Source of the DNA: Chryseobacterium potabilaquae
Lineage (GTDB): Bacteria > Bacteroidota > Bacteroidia > Flavobacteriales > Weeksellaceae
DNA length: 64,000 nt
Assembly: GCF_902728265.1 (NCBI RefSeq)
Contig: NZ_CACVBR010000001.1
Coordinates: forward strand, 124,001-188,000
Direction of reading: 5' to 3'
The position numbers and the translations under genes are program-made. Of this stretch, positions 1 through 8,278 are shown piece after piece. A model generated the notes under the pieces. It saw nothing but the letters and a program-made list of their open reading frames with translations. It had not been told where the DNA came from and did no database searches. The first letter of the stretch is position 1; every line of letters begins with the position of its first letter.

Positions 1-1395
1 GTATTCCCATTTCCTGTAAGGCCGTTCTGCCAATTATATGTTGCCCCACCAGTAGCCGTTAATGTAACGGATTCCCCTACGCAGATTTGTTGATGCGATG
101 AAGTAACTCCTGCAACAGGAAGTGTTTTATCTTCAATTACATTGATACTTTTTGTGTAGGTGCAATTCAGATTTCCAGGTTGATTTACATTCGTCACAGT
201 TAGTGTATAGGTTCCTCCTGCATTTACTACAGGATTTAAAGTATTAGCCCCTGATACAATATTACCTCCGGTAGTAGTCCATGTTATTGTTGAGCCACTT
301 GGTATAATGGATGTCGAGGCATTTAAAGTCACTTGCGAGTTAGTACAGGTAATACTTTGTGGAGCGGCTATATTTAAAGTGGTTTCGGCTGTTTTCAATA
401 ATTGCAAGGTTACTACATAGCTACAGCCTCCATTTTTAACCAATACATAAATGGTTTGATTTCCTGCACTTGAATATGCAGTAGGATTCGGAATTGTATT
501 TGTATTTCCAGCATTGGCATCAGCCTGAACCAGATAATAGTCAAAGGTAATCCCTGAAGCTGTTGTTATCTGAGATTCTGCAGATGTAAGATCATATACT
601 ATATTACCTGGTTCATAACATTTAAGTAATGTTGCATTTTGAACCGTAATAGGTTGAAAAACCTCAATAGTGATACTCGCAGGATTTTGTGAAACACAAC
701 CTCCAGCTGAAACAGCAGTAACAGTATATGTTGTATTCGCTGTGGGAGTTACTACTTGTGTAGCTCCATTTCCTGTAAGACCATTCTGCCAATTATAGGT
801 CGCCCCACCAGATGCAGTCAATGTTACAGATTCACCCGCGCAAATCTTAACTTTAGTAGCGGTAAGCCCAGTCGTAGGAGGTGCTGTATCACCACTTACA
901 GTAACACTTCCAATAGCTGTACAAGTGGCATTTCCTGGCTGATATGTATTTAAGATTGTTAATGTATATGTTCCCGGAGCATTTATTGTTGGCGTTAATG
1001 TATTTCCCCCTGACACTATATTCCCTCCTGTTGTGGTCCAACTAAATGTGGCTCCTGGTGGATACACCGAAGATGTAGCATCTAAGGTCGTTTGCGGATT
1101 GGTGCAAGTTAAGCTTATAGGTGGTACTATTGTAACCGTCATTTGAGGTGCTTTTACCAACTGTAACTGAGCTATGCTGGAACAAGATCCATTTCTTACC
1201 AATACATATATTGTTCCCCCAGCACTTGGATATGCGGTAGGTGTAGGAATTGTATTTGCATTTCCGGCATTAGCATCTGCTTGATTAAGATAATAAGCAA
1301 ATGTAGCTCCCGGATTGGAAGTAATCGCCGATTCTGCTAATGTAAGGTTAAATGTGATATTACCTGCCACATAACATCCCGTTAATGTTGCATTC
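1..1395. repeat. Two intragenic tandem units of about 757 bp
   Basis: Blocks in the first 640 bases recur about 756-759 bases further right. The segment at 11-100 matches 770-860, the segment at 491-520 matches 1247-1276, and the stretch around 190-300 matches 950-1060. The shift is close to 253 codons and stays in frame, so each unit encodes the same pair of Ig-like domains. The copies have diverged at many third positions, so this is an old duplication. The left limit of the array is outside the window. Confidence 0.75.
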
Positions 1396-2570
1396 TGTAC
1401 AACCGGAGGAACTCCTCCCACAATAGTAATCGTCGCTTCTTCCGGACATGGATATCCAGGAATAGTAACTTTCACAGTGTAAGTTCCCGACTGTGTCGCG
1501 GTATAGCTTGCACCGGTTGCTCCCGGAATGGGATTAGTTCCCAAAAACCATTGGTAATTAGCCCCTGTAAAATTGCTAGATGCCACAAGTGTTTGAGATA
1601 TATTTCCACAGATGTTAATTGTTGATGGAAGTGTATTTCCTGAACCATCCTGGATCTTAACTCCTAAATTCAAAGAGCCAGCTTCCAAAAAAACTCCGGA
1701 ATCATAACTCCTATCCTGATAATCTGCCAACACAATTTTAAGATGATATGTTTCTCCAGGAGTTACTGTAGCAGATGCGGTGAGAGGAATTGTACGTCCC
1801 GAAAAGTTAGTTTCAATTTGAGGTGTATTTATCCCTGCGAAATATTGTACATTCTGGGCAGCGCAGAGCGAATAAGCAGGACGAACATTCGTCACACTTA
1901 CAGGTCCCCCTCCATTAGGAAGCACTGCAAGATTCGTATATGAAGATGGCGGATCACTTGCTTTCTTTAAAAGCAGTGCAAAACCATCTGTCTTATCACA
2001 AGCAAATTGATAACTTGGATCGTATTCTTTTGAAGCAAAAATATATCTAAATGATATGGTATTAGTAACCGGCACGAGATCAAATTCAATATATGTAGCA
2101 TCCTTCAACTGTGCATTAGCTACTCCTATTGCATTCGCAAGATCTTGATCTCCTCCTGTATTCAATGCATCACTTAAATCTCCTTCAAAAACGTTTCCTG
2201 CCTTCCTAACAAATCCTGTAGAAAGGGCTACCCCAGTAGCAAATGGAAAGTTTGTTCCTCCTTTATTAAAATATCCCCAACTTCTATTGGGAACTGTAGC
2301 CGCTAAATTAGGAGACACCACTACATTTGATATGACATTTGCATTACATGAACCTCCAGCCACAAGTACATTTTTTATGAGCTGCTCAATAGTGTAGTTT
2401 GTTTCAGGGTATCCAGAAGCATTAACATCAATAAACGCACCAGCTCTCAATGACTGTAGGGAGGGCTTTGCTGCTTTTTCTACTCTTTCACCTCTTTGCG
2501 AAAAAGCAAAATTATGAGCAAGCATCAAAAATAAAACAAAAAATATATTTCGCATTCTCCAATTTAACAT
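1..2570 (-). CDS. Large secreted choice-of-anchor-L / Ig-like repeat protein, C-terminus beyond window
   Basis: The reading frame is open from an ATG at 2570 to the left edge, giving 856 codons without a stop, so the C-terminus is missing. Residues 1-25 form a signal peptide ending FAFS before QRG. Residues 40-310 match the next gene closely (GAFIDVNAS, SWGYFNKG, the FASKEYDP block), which is the choice-of-anchor L type of N-terminus. After that come cysteine-containing Ig/PKD-like domains with GGATYNWQNG motifs, including two units of about 253 residues. It is probably a T9SS-exported surface adhesin or gliding-related protein, by analogy with its neighbour, which keeps a sorting domain. The actual sorting tail of this copy cannot be seen. 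Function beyond surface location is unknown. Confidence 0.85.
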   Translation of the reverse strand, partial: MLNWRMRNIFFVLFLMLAHNFAFSQRGERVEKAAKPSLQSLRAGAFIDVNASGYPETNYTIEQLIKNVLVAGGSCNANVISNVVVSPNLAATVPNRSWGYFNKGGTNFPFATGVALSTGFVRKAGNVFEGDLSDALNTGGDQDLANAIGVANAQLKDATYIEFDLVPVTNTISFRYIFASKEYDPSYQFACDKTDGFALLLKKASDPPSSYTNLAVLPNGGGPVSVTNVRPAYSLCAAQNVQYFAGINTPQIETNFSGRTIPLTASATVTPGETYHLKIVLADYQDRSYDSGVFLEAGSLNLGVKIQDGSGNTLPSTINICGNISQTLVASSNFTGANYQWFLGTNPIPGATGASYTATQSGTYTVKVTIPGYPCPEEATITIVGGVPPVVQNATLTGCYVAGNITFNLTLAESAITSNPGATFAYYLNQADANAGNANTIPTPTAYPSAGGTIYVLVRNGSCSSIAQLQLVKAPQMTVTIVPPISLTCTNPQTTLDATSSVYPPGATFSWTTTGGNIVSGGNTLTPTINAPGTYTLTILNTYQPGNATCTAIGSVTVSGDTAPPTTGLTATKVKICAGESVTLTASGGATYNWQNGLTGNGATQVVTPTANTTYTVTAVSAGGCVSQNPASITIEVFQPITVQNATLLKCYEPGNIVYDLTSAESQITTASGITFDYYLVQADANAGNTNTIPNPTAYSSAGNQTIYVLVKNGGCSYVVTLQLLKTAETTLNIAAPQSITCTNSQVTLNASTSIIPSGSTITWTTTGGNIVSGANTLNPVVNAGGTYTLTVTNVNQPGNLNCTYTKSINVIEDKTLPVAGVTSSHQQICVGESVTLTATGGATYNWQNGLTGNGN

Positions 2571-2586
2571 TTTATATTATTTTAAA

Positions 2587-2594
2587 CAAAATTA
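2587..2594 (-). promoter_or_regulatory. Candidate -7 box for the 2570 gene
   Basis: On the minus strand this reads TAATTTTG, a full match to the Bacteroidota TAnnTTTG -7 element. It lies 16 bases upstream of the ATG at 2570. No TTG is seen at the right distance for a -33 element, so this is a weak call. Confidence 0.3.
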
Positions 2595-2670
2595 CTATTT
2601 TTTTCGATTGAATTCTAAATGCCCATTATTTGCATTATCAAAAATGTAATTTTTTTGATTTAAATTAAAA

Positions 2671-2693
2671 GAGACTAACGTTAGGTTAGTCTC
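2671..2693 (-). terminator. Rho-independent terminator after the 2715-5102 gene
   Basis: GAGACTAAC and GTTAGTCTC form a perfect 9-bp stem with a 5-base loop. On the minus strand it is followed by TTTTAATTTAA. It sits 22 bases past the stop codon and separates the two paralogous genes into different transcripts. Confidence 0.8.
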
Positions 2694-2714
2694 TTTTATT
2701 ATATATATTAAAAA

Positions 2715-5102
2715 TTATTCTACATTTTTCAATAAAATCCACCCTGTTTTTACCGTTAATTGCTTACTAGCCGGATCTTCAAAAGTTATTTGATACCAGT
2801 AAGACGATGTAAGTAAACGTTTCCCTTGGAAATAGCCATCCCAAAATGGGCGAACTTTTTCAGCCTTATATACTTCACGTCCATATCTGTCAAATATACT
2901 CGCTTTAAAGTCTTTCAACCCAATCAATCCGCTAAAATCAATTTTATCGTTAATATTATCCCCATTCGGTGTAATTACATTTTGCATGACGAATGTAAAG
3001 TATTCGAGAAAACCTTCACAACTTGTTTTCTTCACCCTTACCCTAATGGATATCAATTTGTTTTTTGGAATAGAAGAAAAAATAGGAGAATCTTGCCAAG
3101 CTATTCCATTATCTACAGAATACTCTAATGGACCATTACTTGGGTTACTAGCTGTAAGGGTCATTGTTCCATTTTCATTATAATCTACTTTAGTAATTGC
3201 GGGAATAATAGCTTGGATAACCTGGGTAGTAAAAACTTTTGTACAAACCCCATTATCAATAGTTACTGAATAAGTCCCGGATGTTGCCACTGTAATAGTT
3301 TGGCTCGTATCTCCTGTATTCCACAAATACGTATAGTTTGGCCCTTGCCCTGCATCTAGAGTGATCTGGTCTCCAGTACATATCATTCCTCCGGAGAGAT
3401 GAGAAACAATAGCAGGAACCACTTCTATTGTAATTCTAGCAGGCTGAAGAGATTTACACCCTTTTGCTCCAATAGCATATACTATATATGTAGTTGTTTC
3501 ATTAGGGCTTAACGTTCTTGTAGCAACTGTTGTTGTTGCGTCATCCCATACATAAGTTACGCCTCCTGATGCTGTTAAAGTAACAGATTCACCTTTACAG
3601 ATTGACATTTGAGTAGCTGCAAGTTGAGCTACAGGAGTATCCTCTCTACTTAAACTTAAAGTTACTTTCTTACTACAAAAACCTCCATTTGAAACAACAA
3701 CATATAAAACCTGACCATCGCTTCCATTAAAATTTGACACATCACTAATATAATTAGTGTTTTGCGCATCGGCATCGGCCTGATTTACATAGAAACGTAA
3801 TACCGCATTAGATGTTGTGGTTATTAAAGGAGTCGCATCATTAAGATTAAAAGTATTCACAGTTGGAGTCGCGCAAAGTTTTAGGGTCGCATTTTGTGCA
3901 TTCGGAGTTATCCCTCCAATGATCTTAATCACAGCTGAACCGGAACATTGATTGCCTGGTATAGATACCCTCACTTCATAAACTCCAGGTTGATTGGCTG
4001 TATAGCTTATACTGGTAGCTCCGTTTATAATAGCCCCATCTTTAAACCATTGAAATGTCATTCCCGGAACGGTAGCAACCTGAGCTGTTAAGATCTGAGG
4101 TATGTTATCACATATATTTAATGTATCGGGTAAAGCTGTTCCATTACCATCCACAATTTTAATTCCTATATCAAAAGATCCTCCTTCCAAAAAAACCGCA
4201 GAATCAAACCCTTGGTCTCCTGCATCTGCTAAAACCATTTTAAAATGATAAGGTACGCCAGGAGTGACATCTGCAACAGCTGTCAAAGGAATTGTTTTAC
4301 CATTATAATTAGTAACGATTGGCTCCGTATTATATGCATCAAAATATTGAGCATTAACGGCCCCACACGCTAGTGTGCTAACTCCATTAAACTGAGTATC
4401 GGTATGAATATTAGTCACTCTTACAGGCCCCGCATTATTGGGAAGTATTGCCAAATTTACATAAGGGCCACCAGAAACAGGCCGTATTAATAACGCAAAT
4501 ACATCTGAGTATTGACAAGGATATGTACTATAATATTCTTCAGAAGCAAATAAATAATTAAACTTTACTTGATTAGAACCGGGAATAAAATCAAACTCTA
4601 AAGCTACTGCATCATGCAATGGTCTTGAAGGATTAGTTGCCGCCACTAGATCGGGATCGCTTTGTCCGTATGCTATTCGTGCCCCCAAATTGGAGGTAAA
4701 GTTGGGATCTGTATTTTTCGTAATGTTTCCGGCCTGTTTGGCATATCCTGTCGTCAATACAATTCCTTCTTCAAAAGGAAAATTAGTAGTTCCTTTATTA
4801 AAATAACCCCAAAATCGATTCTCATTCGTAACGTCATGATTAGGACTAATAGTAACATTGGTAACGTTTGCTGTTGCACATGTAGTCCCTCCATTAATAA
4901 GAATATCTTTTACGAGTTGTTCAGGTGTATAGCTTGATGCTACATATGAGGTTGCATTTACATCTATAAAATCTCCCGCTTTCATTACTGTTGCTTTCGG
5001 ATTTTTATAGACCAATTTTCTATTTTGTTGAGAAAAAATAATAGTAGGGATAAATAATACAAGTAATAAAAAAATAGGAGGCTTCAATCTAAAATTTAAC
5101 AT
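2715..5102 (-). CDS. Choice-of-anchor L protein with gliding-motility-type (type B) T9SS sorting domain
   Basis: This 795-aa protein starts at ATG 5102 with a signal peptide (LFIPTIIFS before QQN). Residues about 55-315 form the choice-of-anchor L domain, with FNYLFASEEYYSTYP and GFDSAVFLEGGSFDIGIKI blocks. Several Ig/PKD-like domains follow; SGGVTYVWDD is one signature. The last 90 residues start at ITPNGDNINDKIDF and run through IFDRYGREVYK to the end, the gliding_CTERM/CHU_C pattern that directs export through the type IX system. It is a paralogue of the gene downstream. Likely role: outer-surface adhesin; no catalytic motif is visible. Family assignment is firm, the biological role is inferred. 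Confidence 0.88.
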   Translation of the reverse strand: MLNFRLKPPIFLLLVLFIPTIIFSQQNRKLVYKNPKATVMKAGDFIDVNATSYVASSYTPEQLVKDILINGGTTCATANVTNVTISPNHDVTNENRFWGYFNKGTTNFPFEEGIVLTTGYAKQAGNITKNTDPNFTSNLGARIAYGQSDPDLVAATNPSRPLHDAVALEFDFIPGSNQVKFNYLFASEEYYSTYPCQYSDVFALLIRPVSGGPYVNLAILPNNAGPVRVTNIHTDTQFNGVSTLACGAVNAQYFDAYNTEPIVTNYNGKTIPLTAVADVTPGVPYHFKMVLADAGDQGFDSAVFLEGGSFDIGIKIVDGNGTALPDTLNICDNIPQILTAQVATVPGMTFQWFKDGAIINGATSISYTANQPGVYEVRVSIPGNQCSGSAVIKIIGGITPNAQNATLKLCATPTVNTFNLNDATPLITTTSNAVLRFYVNQADADAQNTNYISDVSNFNGSDGQVLYVVVSNGGFCSKKVTLSLSREDTPVAQLAATQMSICKGESVTLTASGGVTYVWDDATTTVATRTLSPNETTTYIVYAIGAKGCKSLQPARITIEVVPAIVSHLSGGMICTGDQITLDAGQGPNYTYLWNTGDTSQTITVATSGTYSVTIDNGVCTKVFTTQVIQAIIPAITKVDYNENGTMTLTASNPSNGPLEYSVDNGIAWQDSPIFSSIPKNKLISIRVRVKKTSCEGFLEYFTFVMQNVITPNGDNINDKIDFSGLIGLKDFKASIFDRYGREVYKAEKVRPFWDGYFQGKRLLTSSYWYQITFEDPASKQLTVKTGWILLKNVE

Positions 5103-5118
5103 TTATTTGTTTTTTGCC

Positions 5119-5126
5119 CAAAAATA
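5119..5126 (-). promoter_or_regulatory. Candidate -7 box for the 5102 gene
   Basis: The minus strand reads TATTTTTG, matching TAnnTTTG, 16 bases upstream of the ATG. No TTG lies at a suitable -33 distance. Confidence 0.35.
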
Positions 5127-5237
5127 CCGATTTTTATAATGAGATAAGCTATTTTTAATATATTATTAGCAACAATAATCAAATTATTTTTATTTATCAA
5201 TTTAAATAAAAAAATTAAAATTCATAAATAAAAAAAA

Positions 5238-5257
5238 GGATTAATTTCAATTAATCC
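5238..5257 (-). terminator. Terminator of the CPBP-rdgB-rnz cluster
   Basis: GGATTAAT and ATTAATCC form an 8-bp stem around a 4-base loop. On the minus strand it is followed by a run of eight T residues. It is the first strong terminator after the DUF1003-like gene, so the small ORF at 5247-5342 would end inside this hairpin. Confidence 0.75.
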
Positions 5258-5342
5258 CATACTTTGTGAAATATTTTTTCATAATCCTACCGGGTAATGA
5301 AGACAAAATTGACTCTATCCCACGCCAAAATCCATTGATCAT
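5247..5342 (-). CDS. Possible 31-aa small protein
   Basis: An ATG at 5342 opens a 31-codon frame starting MINGFWRGIESILSSLPGR and ending KKYFTKYGIN, with a TGA in the loop of the terminator. It lies 10 bases after the DUF1003-like stop on the same strand. The peptide is basic and amphipathic, with no cysteine and no clear membrane segment. I do not recognise the family. The only support is its position, its sensible composition and the snug fit between the upstream stop and the terminator, so it may be chance. Confidence 0.3.
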   Translation of the reverse strand: MINGFWRGIESILSSLPGRIMKKYFTKYGIN

Positions 5343-5352
5343 CCTAATAAAA

Positions 5353-5907
5353 TCATTCTTTATTCATTTCATCAATTTTATTTTGAAGCTCGTGTATCTT
5401 ATCTTTAAGAGTTTTAATTTCATTTTTATTGCTACTCACGTTACTTTTAAGCATTACATTTTTTGCTCTTTCACTATGATCTTCTTCATCCTCTTCCTCA
5501 TTGATCTCCTCAAGATCTTCCTGAATATCCTCAATATCTTCATTTATTTCTTCAATATCCTCACTGATCTCCTCTATATCCTCCTGAATATCTTCAATAT
5601 CTTCACTGATCTCCTCTATATCTTCTTGAATATCTTCAATTTTCTCATGACTTTTATTTACTGACATTTGAATAAAAATAGCCAGATAAATAGCTTCTAA
5701 TGAGACAACAGTTGTGAGAATCAACAACATTTTATCAAACTCCACAATATGAAGAAGGGGAAGAAGGAACGAAATAATAAAAAATAAAGTATGAACAATC
5801 AAAGATGGGATAGAGCCAATCCACCACGTAATACCGTTGGCAATTTTTTCTAAAGTATCCGTTTTTTCACTGTACTTCTTCATTTTTTTATATATTTTTA
5901 TACCCAT
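5353..5907 (-). CDS. DUF1003-like membrane protein with acidic coiled-coil repeats
   Basis: The 184-aa product has two membrane segments, residues about 33-53 (IPSLIVHTLFFIISFLLP) and 60-82 (LLILTTVVSLEAIYLAIFI), followed by an MSVNK turn. That arrangement is characteristic of DUF1003. Residues 90-136 are a highly acidic repeat built on IEDIQEDIEEISED, a 14-residue period expected to form a long coiled coil, and a second charged helix closes the protein. The start chosen overlaps the upstream TIGR02757 stop by 10 bases; an ATG at 5883 would remove the overlap. The gene is last or next to last in a co-directional cluster. Molecular function is unknown; the coiled coil suggests self-assembly or a partner. 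Confidence 0.7.
   Translation of the reverse strand: MGIKIYKKMKKYSEKTDTLEKIANGITWWIGSIPSLIVHTLFFIISFLLPLLHIVEFDKMLLILTTVVSLEAIYLAIFIQMSVNKSHEKIEDIQEDIEEISEDIEDIQEDIEEISEDIEEINEDIEDIQEDLEEINEEEDEEDHSERAKNVMLKSNVSSNKNEIKTLKDKIHELQNKIDEMNKE
5500..5640 (-). repeat. 42-bp period coding repeat in the DUF1003-like gene
   Basis: About three and a half copies of a 42-base unit encode IEDIQEDIEEISED and variants. Copies differ at single bases (ATC or TCT alternations), and the unit length keeps the frame. Copy number could vary by slippage without breaking the gene. Confidence 0.7.
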
Positions 5908-6668
5908 TCTTTTGTTACTCCTAAACCAAACAAAGCAAAATCATATTTTGCAGGATCTTCCTTATCAAATTTTCGAATAACTACATCTAGCTCTTCTACT
6001 GTTTTCCAATCATTCTGTGTACGGGAAATAAGTCCTAATTTACGAGAAATATTTCCAGTATGCACATCCAAAGGAATAGATAAATATTTTTGATCAATAT
6101 TTTTCCAAATTCCAAAATCAACTCCCCGTTTATCTTTACGAACCATCCAGCGTAAAAACATAATAATCCTTTTTGCGGAAGAGTTTTTGTAAGGTGAACT
6201 TACATGCTTATGACTTCTATGTTTTTCTATATCTAAAAACTGATTCCTAAACCTTTCAATAGCATGGTAGAAATTAATTTCTGAATCGTTAAGGATAAAT
6301 AACTCTTCTAAACTTGTATTTTTTCTATAAATTTTATTAAACTGTTTTATGAAGTATATAAAATCTTGCCCATTAAAAGTTCTGTGAATGCTTTTTTCTT
6401 GAATGCTTTTTAGATCATTTTCAGAATAGTTCATTATAAATTCATAGGGAGAATTTCCCATAATTTCCAATATCTTCTCAGCAGATCTTATAATCGATTT
6501 TCTATTCCCCCAGGAAATGGTAGCCACAAGAAAAGCAACAATTTCTATGTCCTGTCGTAAAGAAAAACGGTGCGGCATTTGAATAGGGTCATCCCCAATG
6601 AAATCAATATTATTATATTGATCAGCCTTTTCATCAAGAAAACTCTTCAGTTCTTTAGTATTAATCAT
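5898..6668 (-). CDS. TIGR02757 (DUF2400) family protein
   Basis: The 256-aa product matches the TIGR02757/DUF2400 family typical of Bacteroidota and some other bacteria. Visible hallmarks are the early D-PIQMPHRF segment, VAFLVATISWGNRKSI near residue 50, RWMVRKDKRGVDFGIW near 180, and the IPLDVHTGNISRKLGL block with GLGVTKEW at the end. The ordering resembles helix-hairpin-helix glycosylase-like folds, but no activity has been assigned to my knowledge. ATG 6668 is 4 bases below the rnz stop, so the two genes are almost certainly co-transcribed. Length is normal for the family. Confidence 0.85.
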   Translation of the reverse strand: MINTKELKSFLDEKADQYNNIDFIGDDPIQMPHRFSLRQDIEIVAFLVATISWGNRKSIIRSAEKILEIMGNSPYEFIMNYSENDLKSIQEKSIHRTFNGQDFIYFIKQFNKIYRKNTSLEELFILNDSEINFYHAIERFRNQFLDIEKHRSHKHVSSPYKNSSAKRIIMFLRWMVRKDKRGVDFGIWKNIDQKYLSIPLDVHTGNISRKLGLISRTQNDWKTVEELDVVIRKFDKEDPAKYDFALFGLGVTKEWV

Positions 6669-6672
6669 AACT

Positions 6673-7587
6673 CTAAATTTTCACGACCTCTAAAGCCTTG
6701 GGTAAAAATGTATTGGGAAAAACATTTCTTGCTTCATCAGTAAATACAGTAAGATCTGCATATCTGTTTGAAAAATGTCCTAAAATCAATTTACCAACTT
6801 CTGCTTTCTGTGCAATTGTTGCAGCCTCCATAGCAGTAGAATGGCCGGTATAATCTGCCATTTCTTTTAAATCATGAAGAAAAGTAGATTCATGATATAA
6901 AACTGTCACATTCTTAATAATTGGAATTACCTTCTCAAGATATCTTGTATCACTACAAAAAGCATAAGAAACCGGTGGCACCGGCTCTGTCGTAAGCACA
7001 TCGTTTTTGAGAACATATCCATCACTTAAAACGAAATCTTTTCCTGCTTTAAGATTATGATAATCACAAACTTCTATTTCATCATACTTCATAATTTCCG
7101 ACATATTAAGATGTCTGTCTTTTGGTTTTTCTTTGAAAAGATAACCATTACAATAGATCCTATGATCTAAAGGAATTGTATAGACTTCCACCCTATTATC
7201 CTCATATATTTTTTCGGAAGAATTTTGTTCCAATTCATGATAAACCACCTCAAAACCACGATGTGTCTCTGTAATGGTAAAAATTGTATCTAGCATCTGT
7301 TTTATACCTTTTGGCCCATACACATGTAGAGGAGTATCTCTTCCCAACAACCTAAAGGATGCAATAAGCCCAGGAAGCCCAAAACAATGATCTCCATGAA
7401 GATGAGAAATAAAAATATGATTAATTCTTGAAAATTTAGCTTTTGCCTTCCTTAGCTGAACTTGTGTTCCTTCACCACAATCAATTAGAAAATATCTCTC
7501 TTCCATCTCCAAAAGTTGTGCAGTAGGCGAAGAACTAATTGTTGGAATTGCTGAATTAAAACCTAATATCGTTAAATAAGTACTCAA
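6673..7587 (-). CDS. rnz: Ribonuclease Z (tRNA 3' endonuclease)
   Basis: A 304-aa short-form tRNase Z, which removes 3' trailers from tRNA precursors. The metallo-beta-lactamase motif HLHGDH is at residues 62-67, with CGEGTQ near 38, the CSDTRY aspartate near 213 and the GHFSNRY histidine near 270 completing the zinc site. The start is TTG at 7587: an in-frame TAA lies only 10 bases upstream (7597-7599), and the first strand (LTILGFNSA) is essential to the fold, so the next ATG, at residue 28, is too late. It lies between rdgB and the TIGR02757 gene in a tight minus-strand cluster. Confidence 0.92.
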   Translation of the reverse strand: MSTYLTILGFNSAIPTISSSPTAQLLEMEERYFLIDCGEGTQVQLRKAKAKFSRINHIFISHLHGDHCFGLPGLIASFRLLGRDTPLHVYGPKGIKQMLDTIFTITETHRGFEVVYHELEQNSSEKIYEDNRVEVYTIPLDHRIYCNGYLFKEKPKDRHLNMSEIMKYDEIEVCDYHNLKAGKDFVLSDGYVLKNDVLTTEPVPPVSYAFCSDTRYLEKVIPIIKNVTVLYHESTFLHDLKEMADYTGHSTAMEAATIAQKAEVGKLILGHFSNRYADLTVFTDEARNVFPNTFLPKALEVVKI

Positions 7588-7630
7588 ATTATTATTTTAT
7601 AAAGTAAATGTATGAAAGATCATTAAATTA

Positions 7631-8224
7631 TTATTTTTTTTCAGGCATTTTCAGAAAGTCTAAAAATAAATCCAAAGCCTGTTTTCGGTGGCTAATTTTA
7701 TTTTTATCTTGAGGATCCATTTCTGCAAATGTCTTATCTTTTCCCTCAGGAACAAATATAGGATCATATCCAAACCCTTTAGCTCCTTTATGATGAGTTA
7801 ACAAATTTCCCTGAACTCTTCCTTCAAAATAAATAGGTCCATTTTTATCGTAATAACACAAAACTGTTATGAAGTAAGCTTTTCTGTTTTCGATACCCTC
7901 CATCTCATCCAGCACTTTTTGAATATTTTTAGCAAAATCATGATCACCAGCATATCGTGCAGAGAAAATCCCTGGTCTTCCATCTAAAGCTTCAACAACC
8001 AAACCACTATCATCTCCTAGACTAGTAATATTCGTTTTTTCAAAACAATATTTAGCCTTTATTAAAGCATTGGCATTGAACGAATGACCATCTTCAATAA
8101 TTTCCTCATTAATATTATAATCAGACAAGCTTTTAACCATAAAATTATGTCCTAAGATTTGCTGAATCTCTTCTTTTTTATGTTCATTATGTGTTGCCAC
8201 CAATAATTCCATATTCATTTTCAT
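7631..8224 (-). CDS. rdgB: Non-canonical purine NTP pyrophosphatase (RdgB/HAM1)
   Basis: The enzyme hydrolyses XTP, dITP and similar deaminated nucleotides to monophosphates, keeping them out of DNA and RNA. Signatures are LLVATHNEHKKEE at the start, GDDSGLVVEALDGRPGIFSA in the middle, and GFGYDPIFVPEG followed by KNKISHRKQAL at the end. Length, 197 aa, is typical. The ATG at 8224 begins MKMNMELL; the ATG at codon 5 fits the family start better. It is 43 bases upstream of rnz on the same strand, consistent with an operon dealing with nucleotide and tRNA quality. Confidence 0.93.
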   Translation of the reverse strand: MKMNMELLVATHNEHKKEEIQQILGHNFMVKSLSDYNINEEIIEDGHSFNANALIKAKYCFEKTNITSLGDDSGLVVEALDGRPGIFSARYAGDHDFAKNIQKVLDEMEGIENRKAYFITVLCYYDKNGPIYFEGRVQGNLLTHHKGAKGFGYDPIFVPEGKDKTFAEMDPQDKNKISHRKQALDLFLDFLKMPEKK

Positions 8225-8278
8225 TTATTAAATTTTATTTTATCTACAGCATTTAGTTCACTATAGCCTATCTATTCC

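Noticed and set aside
756-1943. Short plus-strand frames rich in Cys and Ser
   Set aside because: They are antisense to the first surface-protein gene, which has a long continuous frame and clear homology to its neighbour.
5500-5640. Regular repeats that could suggest a CRISPR array
   Set aside because: The 42-base units abut without unique spacers and encode a regular protein repeat.
5266-5664. A 132-codon plus-strand frame rich in Leu, Ile and Phe
   Set aside because: It is the complement of the acidic coiled-coil repeat in the DUF1003-like gene; its apparent hydrophobicity comes from that repeat.
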